A stretch of DNA of 64,000 nt from Epiperipatus broadwayi (GCA_028023455.1 JAQFVV010012441.1:4337911-4401910), one strand, 5' to 3'. Numbered from the stretch's first letter, positions 35,111-47,599 are shown. Program-made: numbers and translations. The notes: generated by a model from the letters alone, not told the origin.

Positions 35111-36734
35111 ACAATTTGTGTAACATAAGAAATCAGGTGATGAAGATGAGAAATTCAGTCAAAATGCATTATAGAAGCAGTGTTAAATATTTTTGTTTTT
35201 ACAAATGGCTGTTCTTTAGAACTGCAGAATTAATTTCATATTTAAGTTATTTATGAACATGCATTTAAAAAGTATTATCAACCTAGTGTAAATAAAATGT
35301 AAATATTTAATCATTACAAATAATGTAAAGTTATATATTAAATATGTGAATATAATCATTTCATATTTATGATGTGATTAAATTTGTTTTGTCTCTGATT
35401 GTTATTATCTTAATAATTTAACACGTGTTAATATATGTTGACTGACATTTATAATTTGTTATAAAACTGCCGTCATTTTATATATTATCAATTGTGGCTG
35501 TGATTTTATTAATGAATTGCCTTTTTTACTCACACCATTATACCTTATCTATTATTTCTACTAAAAAGGCCCCTGAGCCTCATATTGTACCTATTTCATT
35601 TTATATTTGTGTTATACTTTTTTTTGTGAATCTATACTTTCTAACTTTTAATAGTTCTAATTGCACTATGGATTTAATGCTGTTTATAGAGTTGCAGACT
35701 TTAGGGCTTGAAGTCCATGAATTGAAACTCAGAACTACCAATTCCAATAACCAAAATTCTTATGAATTCTTGAGAAAAATACGAATTTGGTTGTTTATTA
35801 TTCATAATTCTATGCTTTTTTTAGTCATAGTTTTTAAACTCACATTCACATATAATCAAAAAAAAAAAAACTTCTAAAATTCAAGTTGAACATTTTCAAA
35901 ATTACAAAAGTATAATTAGTTGTTTGGAAATCAAAGGTTATAATACCTGTATGCTGGCTATACAATCATCCATGTGAACTAATTTTTTGCCACTTCATTT
36001 AGATGATAACTGAGTCTTTGAGATCACTACCCTACTAATATCCTGATGTGTATATATCATTTTTACTCTTATTAAACTTAATAAGTCACTAATGAATACT
36101 TCTACAAAATAATATTTAAAAAAATAAATCAAACAAAATTTTACATTCTGAAAAAATGCACCAATGCTAGTGAAGAGGATGTCAAGATAGGAAAGTGGGA
36201 TGAAAATATAATTAAAATGAATGATAATCAAATGTGACATTTTAAGGAAAAATAGCATTTGATGATATAAGTAATTAGATATGGGTGCAACATTGGAAAA
36301 AAATAGCATTAAAAAAAGTCAAAGTAACCTGAAATTAGATAATTGGATCCTAGACTATTGAAATAATGTTATCTTATTGAACATCTTAAAAACTGAAAAA
36401 TAATAGGTTATTACCATGGCTCATTATTGACCGAGACTATAGAATCTAATAAAAAATTAAAATGTTTTAAGCTTATTTTATTGAAAAATATTAATAGTTA
36501 GCTAGCTTTCTCCATCTAGCTAAATAAATTCTAAGCTTGCTTGGAAAATCGTCAGATATCTGAAGGAGTCTTTGAGCAATCCAAATATTTCAACTCACAA
36601 ATAATGAGTGCAAATAAATACAATAATATCTAAACTATTAATTAGTTCATCACAATGCTAGTGAGAATATTGAGAAAATAATTAAAATATAAGAGAAGAT
36701 CTTGGGATTAATTGAAAGGGAAGTGTTAAACCAC
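35111..36734. other. AT-rich stretch; 127-codon open frame of unknown worth
   Basis: A plus-strand frame at 35494..35877 starts with ATG-like context unclear and contains hydrophobic runs. Its composition follows local AT bias, no family is recognised, and no splice sites support it. Confidence 0.3.
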
Positions 36735-37065
36735 TAAATATTACATGATCCCAGTCTTTATGCTAACACAAACTGTTAACGCAAAGACAAAACTGTCCAT
36801 ACAGTAATGCCATTTAGTGCAAACCAGAATAATCAATGGATGCAGTAAGATTTGTGCATAAACTCATCTGGAGATATTGGATGAGCAGGCACTAGATAGG
36901 AATTTATATACAAACCTTTCTTCAGCCAGTGATTAGACTGCCTTGCAGTGAGTGATGATACTGTATAGAGAGTTTTGCCTCTGTGAAAGAGAAGCGCATT
37001 GCAAAGCCAGTCCCAGGGTGAGATAGTGACACATCTGTCTCGCACATCAAATTAAAAAGGGAGCC
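36735..37065. mobile_element. Family B element with deleted centre (B3)
   Basis: Both inverted ends are present (AAACTGTCCATACAGTAATG left; its complement right, near 36970), but the arms join at about 36860 and the ribozyme is absent. An internal deletion derivative. Confidence 0.65.
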
Positions 37066-37985
37066 AAAATAAAAGTATTGTTTTATGTATCAAAAATATT
37101 TTAAAATAATTTTAAAAAAAATTTAGGGCTATTTTAATAAAAATAATAATTCATTTCTCTTTTATCAAAAATTGTTCAATTCTCTAAAAATTTTCTGAAT
37201 AATCTTCTGGTATAAAATAAATGTATGTATGGTATTGGAAAGGTAATATTTTAAAAACAAAATTACAAATAACAACAGTGGGCAAATATAAGCTGAAGGA
37301 TTTAATGATAGTTATTACAGAGAAAGCTATATCTTAAATAGTAAATTACAGAAATGCTAACAAACAATTTGTTGCCGCAAAAGCTCAGAGAATAATTTAA
37401 TATATTATGATTTTTGTATGAAATATTTATTAATTAATTTTGTGTATTTTTTTTTTTTGAGATTTAATAGTTCATATTTTTTTTATTTTTATATGCTTTT
37501 ATTTAGTAATATACAATTTATTAGGTTGCTTTCAAAACAGATTATATTTGTCTGATTAATGAGATTTGTTTAAACTTCTTTGCACTATTAATCTCACACT
37601 CCTTGGTCAATTTGCAATCCTAGTGTCTATATAAACATATCAATGATATATAAGCATGGTACTACATTTATCATTAAAGGAAACTGCATTGACTATAGGT
37701 TGAGATTGTTGATAGCTTAAGGATTGATTATCATTTATATTTAATAAATATATATTTTATTTAATACATATTTTTTCTACTAAACCATTGCTTTATTTAG
37801 TAGATCATTTGAAATTAACACTAAGAGTATTTTAAATAATTGTAACTTTTTAAAGCAAGAAATTATCTTTACATTTTTTTTTAACTTTTAAAAATAGCAT
37901 TCAGCCAAAAAATTTTAATATATTTATTTAAAAAAGCATTTATTTACTATATTTCTAAAATTATATTGTTTTACAATTAAAATAG
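37066..37985. other. AT-rich non-coding stretch
   Basis: Nothing recognised. Confidence 0.45.
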
Positions 37986-37989
37986 AAAG

Positions 37990-38051
<62 letters not shown>

Positions 38052-38077
38052 AATCTATTGATCATATATATATATAT
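37990..38077. repeat. (TA)n microsatellite
   Basis: About 58 bases of uninterrupted TA, followed after a short gap by another TA run. Confidence 0.95.
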
Positions 38078-38127
38078 TTAAAACACAAGTAAGAGTTTTG
38101 AATATTTATTTATTTTTATAATAATAT

Positions 38128-38387
38128 AAATTAAAAGACTGAAATGGAGTTAGGCTGGACATATTACTAGAAGAGTTAATAATAGATGGACAATTGAAAT
38201 CTTAAACTGGATTCCAAAAGTTTGTAAAAGACTCAGAAAGAGACCACATGTGATATGGATGGATAAAATAAAAAAAGTGTGCAAGAGTGATGTGGAGAAG
38301 AGAAGCTAAAGGTTGGAGAAGATGGATTGAAATTGGAGAGACCATCCTGCAGTGGATTGATAATGATTGATGATGATGATGATAATA
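38128..38387 (+). pseudogene. 5'-truncated RTE LINE fragment (R2)
   Basis: Decayed frames encode LKWS-AGHI-like, RWTIEILNWIP and RKRPHVIWMDKI segments of the RTE C-terminus, then CAGTGGATTGATAATG and a short (GAT)n tail. It covers only the last 80 or so codons. Confidence 0.85.
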
Positions 38388-38800
38388 AATGCCTATACTT
38401 AGAAAATTAAAAAAAATAATACTGTAATTATTTTATTTATAATGAATTATTATAGACATAAACTATTTACATTTTTTTAAAATTAAATTGTGTAAAAATA
38501 TAGGAAAGTGCATTAAATATATCGACATCTTTAATTTACAAATGTTTTTTTTTTGTTTTTAAATTGTTTTATCTCTTGATAAAAAATGTAATTAAAATTA
38601 AAAGTTTTAAAAGTGAATATATAAAATGACAAATCAAATGGGAATGTTATCAGAGAAAAATGCAGTCATACAACTTATCAGCAGGATTCATAATTAAAAG
38701 TTAGATGTTATATTTAAGATTTTCTTCAGACACCACAATTGATTTGCTCTGATCTGGTGCTGTGAAACATCTAAATAAATTATAAAGCATCCCAATCTCA
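38388..38800. other. AT-rich non-coding stretch
   Basis: Nothing recognised. Confidence 0.45.
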
Positions 38801-38817
38801 AAGTTATATTTAGATGT

Positions 38818-38924
38818 CTTTCATTGGTGGTCGAGAGGTCAGCGCGACTGCCTTGCACTTGCAGGCAGTTGCCCGGGTTGCGGGTTCATGTCCCGGCCGA
38901 TGCTATGACACTTAAAAAAAGAAG
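38818..38924 (+). mobile_element. tRNA-derived SINE with 17-bp TSD (S3)
   Basis: Flanked by the perfect 17-bp repeat AAGTTATATTTAGATGT (38801..38817 and 38925..38941). Box A region GGTCGAGAGGTCAGCGCGAC and box B GGGTTCATGTCCC are well preserved, followed by an A-rich end. This is the youngest-looking SINE copy here. Confidence 0.9.
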
Positions 38925-39184
38925 AAGTTATATTTAGATGTTCAATATAAAAAAAACACACTCTAAAAATTACAATAGTAAGAAACAGAATTAATGTTAA
39001 TGTAATAATATTGGGAACTTCTACTCTCCCCATATACTAGTAATAATAAATAGAATAAAAATCCATATAACATTAAATATTGGTAAAGCAACAAATTGAA
39101 ATTCACACAGTAGCTATGGTTTCACCAATTACAAATAGATCTTCTCAAATGATAATAAATTGAACTTACTGCATTATGTATAAG

Positions 39185-39655
39185 CATTGCTCAATTTATA
39201 TTAAGATAACAAATCTTCAAACTTTAATGGACAGGCTCCAATCTACTCCATCATCCAACTCTTCAGCCTTCCATACCATAGGAAATCTGATGATGGAATA
39301 CCCAAATCCCTTGATTATGCAGATATTATTGTCATGCCCATGTTGATCTTAAGTCCATCATTAGATTTTCAATGGTATGGAAAGCTGAAGACTTGGATGG
39401 TGGAGTAGTTTTGAAGTCTGACCTATAAAGTTTGATGATTTTCTATCTTAATATACACCAAGAACTGATTATATATATGTGTAGAAGATGATGATCTGGA
39501 CCAAGCAATGAGTACTGGGTCAGCATAAAATATGTATATTGGAGATCATTTATCTTTTTCACATATTTGTGGTTGCATGTATTGATTGAGATAGATTAAA
39601 AAATTGAATAGAGCTTAAAAGTCTGGGTTCAAATCCTCTATAATTACATATAAAC
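39185..39655. mobile_element. Family A palindromic element (A3), partial left arm
   Basis: The left arm (minus orientation) begins inside the block upstream of the ribozyme, so it lacks one. The right arm (plus) carries a decayed ribozyme near 39497..39545 (core lost: AGCAATGAG) and a box-B-like GGTTCAAATCC. The arms meet around 39340. Confidence 0.65.
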
Positions 39656-39733
39656 TCCAGGGATATAAAATATGTATGTATTTAAATATTACATTATGCA
39701 TAATGTATTTAAAACACCCTATAGTTAGTTATA

Positions 39734-39842
39734 CTCTTTCAGCAACACTCCCCCTATAAATAAGAAAAACTTGAATTTCATTTTCAATGGGCTTCCAAAT
39801 TCAAGTTTTTTCTTTATTTAAAGGGGGGATGTAACTGAAAAA
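39734..39842. repeat. Foldback repeat with GGGGGG-type ends
   Basis: About 45-bp inverted arms containing ATAAGAAAAACTTGAATTT and its complement, spaced by about 16 bp. Family unknown. Confidence 0.65.
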
Positions 39843-42800
39843 AATATAGCAATGAGTGTTTCAAATATTTTATAATAGATTTCAGTTAGCATTGTGCATT
39901 GTTTCTATGCACACACATATATATATATATGGCTTTTTATTTTATTAATATTTAAAAATATTTTTTTTACAACAATTAAAAAAAAAACAAAGCTGCCATT
40001 ATTAACTTTAACTGACAATACAGTATTTTTTATTTAACATTAATATCATTTTTTACTTAATATTCTTCTTTGTTAATATTAATATCATTTTTATTAACAT
40101 TAATATCATTTTCTTGTTAATATTAATATCATTATTACTGTCTATCAATTGTATGTATAAACACACACTATATATATATATATATATAAGTGTATTACTT
40201 ATTTTCATTCCACAATATCCCTAGCATGAACTTATTTCATTTTCTCTCACTATGTATGCACTTTGCAAATAACCTTTGATGGTAAGATAATCTAGAGGTA
40301 TCAAACTTCTGAATCTTCATCCCAAGTTGATAACTCAATATTTTTGCATTACATAGCTCTCACACAAAGTAGGAACTGGTTAGTATCCACTTTTAATGTA
40401 TTGATGAAGGTACGAATACTCATTATAATGTAGAGAAATTTTTTAATTTTTTTTTTCATGAGTTCCTCTCTCATAATCATCTTTACCATATCATAACCAT
40501 CAATCCAATTGAGAATTTCAGCTCTTTTCCACTATGCATACAATTTGTAAATATTCTTTTCCTTTCAGTTGAACTAAAGGTTATTTCTCTTTTACACAAT
40601 GGTAAAAAATATTGTATAAAGGTATCAAGGAAAATTTTGAAAGCATTAAAATCTTTGTTATAATAAATTCACAAATGAAAATATATAACAACACCATAAG
40701 GTCTAAACATTATCAATTAACTATAGATACTATCTTCTTTTCAATTGCATTTGTAGGTTTTATATAATATTGCAGCAAACTTCAATATAATTCATCTCAT
40801 GTATGGCCTTTTTAAGATTTCTTTTAAACTTTTGTGATCCAGTTTAAAACTTTAATTTTTCATCTATTGACATTCCTTCTAGTAACATGCTCAGTCTAAT
40901 TACATTATTGCTTCTTATTTTTTTCAATCATATCAAATGTATGTGTATACTAGTATATTATATTATATGCAGAAGTTTCAGATTCATAAATAGACATTTG
41001 AAAAACTCATTAAAACATTCATTTTCAACTATGAATGTATATTTCATTTTAATATTATTTTATTTATACCAAAACATTTAATACAACATTAATTTTGCAA
41101 TTAATTGTATCCATTTATGACTAACAGTTTTTTTAAAAATAAATAAAAAATAATAAAATGTCCATATTGTTAACAGTTTATAAAATATTTGAGCACCAAA
41201 TATGTCCAAAATGGAATTAATCCAAGAAATTTATACTCCAAAAGCTGACACACTATTACTGCATTACACTATAGAACAAGACTTTGATCAAGGTTGAGCT
41301 GGGATATTCTGCACGAACTAAGTTTCAATAATCTGGAAAAATAAGTATTGGATTTGTGCAACTTATACCAGCAGTAATATCGAAACTCTTGAGCTGGTTA
41401 ATGTTTCATAATCAAAAGTTTCATTTATGACCAAAATTACTAAATATTAGAAAGTGCTCTTAGCATGTTCAGAAGTTTGATAAAAAGTAAAAGACATTAC
41501 AAAGAATTTTGGACAAGTACTCTAAATCCCCAAATCTATAGTGAAAAAAATTCATCACAAATATTAATTTTCAAATTAAAAAAAACTACAAATATAACTT
41601 TGTGAGTTTCAAAGGTATAACTTGAACTATCATTTTGAAATTCATAATTCCAATATGAATACTGAGATACAAAAAGTTGCCCAATTCCTAAACAATAGAT
41701 AATTAAAAGTATTATCATTCAAGTGATTGTTTACATTTTTCCTAATTTCTGAAATGTAATCTATCTGATAGGTAGTAAAAACAGTATTTTGATTTGGTAG
41801 TTCTGTTTCCATTGTAAATTATGGTGCTAAACTTGCTTCATCAGAGTTCTCATAGCAAGGTATTATTTTGTTTTAATTATTAAAAACTATGGCTGGATTA
41901 CATTTGCAGACATCTCGAACACTCATCAGGATAAGATATGGTAGAAAACTTTATTCTAAAGCTATATTGGTATCTAGGAGGATAAAGAGTAGATAGATCT
42001 TGAATAGAGTGAAAATAAATGGCTTTGGAAGCATATAAATAAGCTTATAAGAATGTCATGTGATGTATTTACTTCATTAATAAGTGTTTAATTCATACAA
42101 ATGGCACAGTTAACTATTAATTTAAAAGATGAGAATGATGTTATAGCTCTCTTTTGTTCCTAATGTAACATAGGATTTGTAAGATAAAAAATTCCCGGAT
42201 TGAAGCGTTTTTGCTACTTGAATGTCCAGGTATTAGAAGAGTTGATATTCTCCACAATAATCACTCAAATATTTGTATTTTTTAATATTAAATAATACGC
42301 TAAATAATTTCAGCTTAAATAGAAATAAAATATTTAGTAACAAAAATAGTAGCCCTAAATCCTATTTTTAATATATAGATGTCAAAAGTGTTATATTATT
42401 TTACTAAAATGTTATGTATATGTGTAGGAATCTGTGCGTGTGAGTAAAAGAGGTATTTCCGAACCTCACGAACCATGTTTAAAGTATTTGTTAAAACGTT
42501 TTTTTTTTTTTTTGCATTAATTTTTTCTACAAATTTCAAATTGTTTTTCATCAATTTATTTAATATGGAATTTCTTTTTTTAATTCGTCTTTGTCAAATA
42601 TTTTGACATTTTTTCCTCTTGCTAAATGTCATTATAAATAAAGCAGCTTTGATTAATTCTAAGTGACATTTCATATTCTTAACATTCAGAGAATGCCTAT
42701 TTATATATTCACGGAGTTATTTAGATTTTTTCTTATTTACTTGAAATTAATAAAAGAATAATAACATGAACTTAAGTATAGTAAACAATTACCTAAAATA

Positions 42801-43373
42801 AAAGCAACATTAAAAAGAAGAAAAACTGAAAGAGTGAAAAAAAAAGATAACCCTTTTTTCCTTGACAAAGCCTATACATTATTAAAATTATAAATTAATA
42901 AAATATTATAAAATAATTCAATTACATTAAATAACCACCAATGATCCAAAAAGTTAATTATTAATTAAATAGATAAATATAGTAATAATAATCGATTATC
43001 AATTAATTATTTCAGCAGTATTACAGTTTTATAAACAAGTGCAAATATCCATTCTAGACTTTAGGAATTTTAATTTTAGGATATTAGCTACATAGTAAAA
43101 AAAAAAGCTCATTAAAGATAGATAAAAAATATTAATTCATTCCAGCTTTAAATGTAAAGTCCTCATTGATGAAAGCAAAATCTAGAAGTTAGTGTGAGGA
43201 TAAAAATTGAATTATTCTATCAGTGGCAACCAGCAATTAAATAAGTAATAAAAATAATTTTTAAAATATATATATATTAATAATCTTCAATATTTGTATA
43301 TAACACTTTCATTTTGTATATATATATGTAACATCAGAAATACGTAGCATATTATATAACTTTATATATATGC
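39843..43373. other. AT-rich stretch with a 24-bp-like tandem patch
   Basis: From about 40007 to 40140 the block TTAATATTAATATCATT repeats imperfectly four to five times. Otherwise no gene or family is recognised, although 41170-41760 contains moderately complex sequence. Confidence 0.4.
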
Positions 43374-43819
43374 TTTTAAATGTGTGTTACCTGTTCTTAC
43401 TTATGGAACTGAGACTTGGACATTTAAAATAATTGCAATACAAAGACTTTAGACCATTCAACCAAGGAAGAGATGTATGTCAGGGAGTAACAAGAAGAGA
43501 TTGAAAACAAAATACATGTATGAGAGAACAAACAAGTGTCACTAATATCATTGAAAGAATTAAAAGACTGAAGTGGAGTTGGGCTGGATATATTTCCAGA
43601 AGAGACAATAATAGATGGACAGTTAAAATCTTAAACTGTAGTACAAGAGATTGTAAAAGTCCTAGAAAGAGACCACATGTAAGATGGATGGATAAAATAA
43701 AAAAAGAGTGCTCATGTGGTATGAAGAAGAGAGGCTAAAGATTAGAGAAGATGGAATGAACATGGAGAGACCTTCATCCTGCAGTGTATTGATGATGGTT
43801 GAAAATGATGATGATGATG
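43374..43819 (+). pseudogene. 5'-truncated RTE LINE (R3)
   Basis: Starts in the strand reading LPVLTYGTETW, is frameshifted and stopped near 43450, and resumes as REQTSVTNII, LKWSWAGYI and KRPHVRWMDKI to about 43735. Ends in a (GAT)n tail (about 43802..43819). Same family as 25124 and 52046. Confidence 0.88.
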
Positions 43820-44094
43820 TAACTGTTGAAGATCTCTCCAACTATCACAACTATGTTAAAATCTTGCAAAAATTGTATGTCTAATTATCAATCATTATTC
43901 TCTGCTATAATTGACTTGGCTCATTCTTTCTCAACACTAACCAACCATAATTTACTTTATAAAAGAAGGACATTTTAATTTAGTAAGCATATACTTTGGC
44001 ATGAAGTATTTATTGAGAGAAAATGCTCTTTGATATTTTCTTAATATCATGCTTCTGCTGACATCTGTTGACCGATCTTGATTCTTTTTTTTTA

Positions 44095-44420
44095 TAAAAA
44101 GAAATAAATGCTTATTTACATATGATTAAGTTTCAGTTGGAATGATGTTTAGTAAATTCTAGACAATTTCACTGACGTCATTCATTCAGACATCGTATAT
44201 AGTAATTTAAAGTGACTTCCATCTTCACGCTTTCTTTGCCAGTACTTCAGATTTGCTCATATATAAGCATTTGAGTCATAGGAATAAGTGAATTCATTTT
44301 ATTCCTGCATAAATACTATATCTTCTATTGGAGAGAAAGTATTTATTTATTATTATTATCACTCGCAAAAGCGTATGCACAATTAGCTTGAAGGGCTGAT
44401 ATCTCAATGTAATAAAAAAA
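44095..44420. mobile_element. Family C element (C4), single-arm copy
   Basis: Matches the centre of C3 and the linking part of C2 (AAATTCTAGACAATTTC, GTAATTTAAAGTGAC, CTTCAGATTTGC). The right part resembles the C3 right arm but is diverged. No TSD identified. Confidence 0.6.
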
Positions 44421-44929
44421 ATAATAAAATTGTGAACTAATGTATACTGATTTATTAATTTGAAAACATATGAAAAAGTCAGTAAATAAATTGTATCCAA
44501 CCTCCACATGTTGGATGGTTTTCATTTTGACCTTTGAACTTAAAAACGTTTGTGAGATTATAATTGAGAGAATTTTAGAAATAGAAAAAGATTAATATTT
44601 TACACTGTTAAGATCACACAATAATTGTATAATAAGTATTAAAATACAAAAGTATATCTAATTACACTTTAAAGTTAAATGTATAAGTTTTATTTTTAAG
44701 AATAGAAGTTAATAACTTTTAATGCAATGCAAACAAAGAAAACTATAGTCATTATAATCACTACACCTTGTGAGATTAATCACTAAACATCATTACTCTA
44801 TGCAGGATATCTTTTAAAATATTCTAAAAATGATAAAGCAGTTTTAATATTTTAAAACAGAATTTTGTAGATTTATCAGCGATTCACATTTATTTAATTA
44901 CATTTTAAAAACAAATTACATTCAAACAA
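44421..44929. other. AT-rich non-coding stretch
   Basis: Nothing recognised. Confidence 0.45.
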
Positions 44930-45099
44930 GATAAATCACTAAACATCACATGATCATCATTTCTTATGCTTGCTTGTAATTGTTATTAAAACAGGCAAAA
45001 CTCTTCATACAGTAGTGCCACTCAGTGAAAGCCAGAGTAATCAATGGATGCCAGGAGGCTTGTGCATAAAATCCTGGTCTAGAGCCTACTCGTCCAATA

Positions 45100-45142
45100 T
45101 CCGCAGACTATTTTCTAGCTTGTGGCTTTCATCAGTGAGAAG
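45100..45142 (-). ncRNA. Hammerhead ribozyme, family B, left arm
   Basis: Minus strand: CTGATGA, AGCCACAAGCT, GAAA, then ATAGTC and the cleavage C at 45106. The core is intact, but one base of the palindromic stem III has changed (A for C) and stem I is slightly weakened. Confidence 0.75.
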
Positions 45143-45192
45143 CCTTGGATTTGAGAACACTGCTATCAGATCAACTGCTATCAGATCCAAGG

Positions 45193-45236
45193 CTCCTCAC
45201 TGATGAAAGCCACAAGCTAGAAACTAGTCTGGGGAT
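45193..45236 (+). ncRNA. Type I hammerhead ribozyme, family B, intact
   Basis: TCCTCA, CTGATGA (45200..45206), stem II AGC / GCT around CACAA, GAAA (45220..45223), palindromic stem III ACTAGT, cleavage C at 45229 (GUC), then TGGGGA. Inner stem I has six pairs including one G-T. Further out TCCAA pairs with TTGGA across an internal loop (GGC opposite TA). A lies opposite A beside the core where G-C is usual. All invariant bases are intact. Confidence 0.83.
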
Positions 45237-45362
45237 ATTGGAATGAGTATGCACTAGATAGGGATATTCTGCACAATCGTTCTGGCATCCATTGATTACT
45301 CTGGCTTGCACTGAGTGGCACTACTGTATGGGAAATTTTGCCTGTTTTAATTCAAACAAGAT

Positions 45363-46040
45363 TTTGTTAACTTTCTGAAGCCAGTGTGATTGGTTGTTTC
45401 CTGATGAAAAGGTCCTTTGTTCTCTGTTTATTATTACTTTTTCAATATATACATAGTTCAAATATATATTTTTAGAATGTTTTGCATTTGTAAACATATA
45501 TTTCTTATAAATTATGTACAATTTACTGAATTCTAATATATATTAACAATTTAATTCATTTAAAGACAAACTTCTTTCCCCTTATTTGAAAGATTCTAGT
45601 GATAATTTCAGTTATATTTGCTTTTTTCATATTAGACAATAACATTGTTTATTCATAAAATTATTGAACAAAATATTTCTGATTTGAATTCCATTTTTAT
45701 AATGGAAATGAATTTTTGTTGAGACATCATAAAAGAATAAAATTTATTTTGAAATTCAAAATTAAACTTATTATTGTTAAAATTTCACAAATTTTTTTTT
45801 TATTGGCATTTACAAAAACAATTCTTGTTAACAAGTAAATCTTTTTAAAATCAAATATTTTAAAATAAAATGTATTTGTAGTCATATAAGTTTTTGATTA
45901 AAAATAAATATTTTAAAAAATATTGCATGAATAAGCTTAAACATGTAAATAAATTATGGAAAGTTACAATTTTTCTTTCAGAAACAATAAAACAATAAAG
46001 CACCCTCTGAAATTCCTGAGGCAAAATAATTTACCCATCA
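45363..46040. other. AT-rich non-coding stretch
   Basis: Nothing recognised. Confidence 0.45.
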
Positions 46041-46195
46041 GAGTTACTGCCAGTTTCTTTGTATTATAATACAACCAATCAAGGCATTGCTAGTTTGCTT
46101 CAAATTAAGTGATATTTGTATGAGATCTGTACAATACTGACATCTGCAGACTTTTTTAGAAACTAATAATTCAGTTACAATTTCTAGGCAAAAAA

Positions 46196-46413
46196 AGCAT
46201 ACTAATAATCTAACATTATAGATAACTGCAAAATAATGAAGAAAAGCCAAAGCAATTCCAGCAACAAAATAATGCCCCAAAGTATATCTTGTAGCTAATA
46301 CAGCCCAAGAAATTAATACTAAAATCAAATGCTGAGTGATTATAGAAAATGTCACCAGAGGAACAATGTAAATATCATCCTGGAAAAAGATCAATGAATG
46401 TGTAGATTCTCCC
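46196..46413 (-). CDS. Possible exon of a multi-pass membrane protein, unidentified
   Basis: On the minus strand TTTTTATAG precedes an open frame beginning GESTHSLIFFQDD and continuing through two hydrophobic stretches (LILVLISWAVLA and FVAGIALAFLHYFAVIY). Codon use and residue mix are less AT-driven than chance frames nearby. No family is recognised. The downstream boundary is uncertain: no strong donor follows, and the open frame runs to 46044 with weaker-looking residues. It could be a genuine exon, a pseudogene fragment or a chance frame. Confidence 0.3.
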
Positions 46414-46414
46414 T

Positions 46415-46754
46415 ATAAAAATGTCATATATTAGTTTTTATTATTAAAAAATATAACTGTAGGTGATATTTCAAATAACAGGTATCATCTTGCTACTCTA
46501 GAGCCATTGGAGAAATCAGTAGACTCTAGAGCCACCTACAGTAAGTTGGAGTAAAAGTAGACACAAAATGATATAGAACTGTAAATCTCCATCTTCAGAT
46601 TGTTTTCTGGATTTTTGCCTTCATAAATTTAAAGCTGAAACTAATGTTTATATGCACCTGATAAGATATATTAAATTCACATACTTCTATTGAATGTGTT
46701 ATATAATTACTATATTATAGTGTATAGAATAGATTCCATAAACTTAATTATTAA
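46415..46754. other. AT-rich non-coding stretch
   Basis: Nothing recognised except a short local inverted repeat around 46490-46540 (GTAGACTCTAGAGCCACCTA-type blocks). Confidence 0.4.
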
Positions 46755-47030
46755 GAGTATTAATATCATCTATGTTCTTTATTACTTTTTACAATGCTTT
46801 TTTACTGACAGTTTACAAATATACATGAACATATAATTTTACATTTTATATATATGAACATATAATTTTATATTATATATATAAAATGTAAAATTATATC
46901 TTCATGTATATTTGTATTTATGTATTTGTATTGTTGTTGTTTATAGTTCTGAAGAAGATTGTTGGAGCAATTGAAACTACCTCTAAAAAAGCATTGTAAA
47001 AAGTAATAAAGAACATAGATGATATTAATA
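46755..47030 (+). mobile_element. Family E inverted-repeat element (E3)
   Basis: Arms of about 46 bp: ATCATCTATGTTCTTTATTA at the left is repeated in complement at the right, ending at about 47026. A nested inverted repeat (46825..46910) lies inside. The hammerhead-like core sits next to the right arm, as in E1, although the arm sequence differs. Confidence 0.7.
46943..46985 (+). ncRNA. Hammerhead-like motif, family E, arm-linked
   Basis: CTGAAGA, one extra A, GATTG pairing with CAATT (one G-T), loop TTGGAG, then GAAAC. Core bases are intact and stem II has changed on both sides relative to the GACTG / CAGTC copies, so pairing is preserved despite sequence change. Confidence 0.55.
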
Positions 47031-47044
47031 TTATATGGATTTGA

Positions 47045-47599
47045 CAATGCAATAAGAAAGATAAAGTTAATCCTAATTATTTATATAACAAAAAAATCTC
47101 ATTTTTAAATCATAATTTCCTTTGTCCATGGATTGAAATTATTTTAAAAGATTAGAATGTGTTGCTTTTTTAAAATATCCAAAACTTTATAAGACCTTAC
47201 CATATATTTCTAAACTAAATAATAACTTACATTGGTATGCATAAATTTTTATTCGTAAATAATGTTCTAATTTCTGATAATTTATAAATAAGAGAAACTT
47301 TTAAAACTGTAGTCAAAGTTTTGAAATGCTAAGACTTTAATAAACATCTTAAATTTAGTTTTATTATTTTCTGAGCATAAACTTAGATTGTCAGTATTAT
47401 TTAAGTTGTCTTACAAATTCATTTTAACCTGTAATTTTATTTTATTTATTTATAAAATATTTAACCAGAGCGGTTGTTTCAGTAATGAATACATTATCAC
47501 ATATCTAAAATCAACTTTAGTACCAACAAAGAGAAACTTTTTTAAAAAAAAAACCTCATAATATAATATTATAACTGAAATACAGGTTTATTATATACC
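47045..47599. other. AT-rich non-coding stretch
   Basis: Nothing recognised. Confidence 0.45.

Larger units (their letters stand above)
44943..45349. mobile_element. Family B palindrome with two ribozymes and TSD (B4)
   Basis: The 13-bp repeat ATTCAAACAAGAT (44930..44942 and 45350..45362) bounds a 407-bp element. Its halves are inverted copies meeting at about 45170. Each half holds a hammerhead, minus strand on the left and plus strand on the right. Ends carry the family B terminal block. No ORF. It is the best preserved family B copy. Confidence 0.85.

Noticed and set aside
35494-35877. 127-codon plus-strand open frame with hydrophobic runs
   Set aside because: Composition follows AT bias, no motif is recognised, and the frame ends in a poly-Lys stretch from an A-run.
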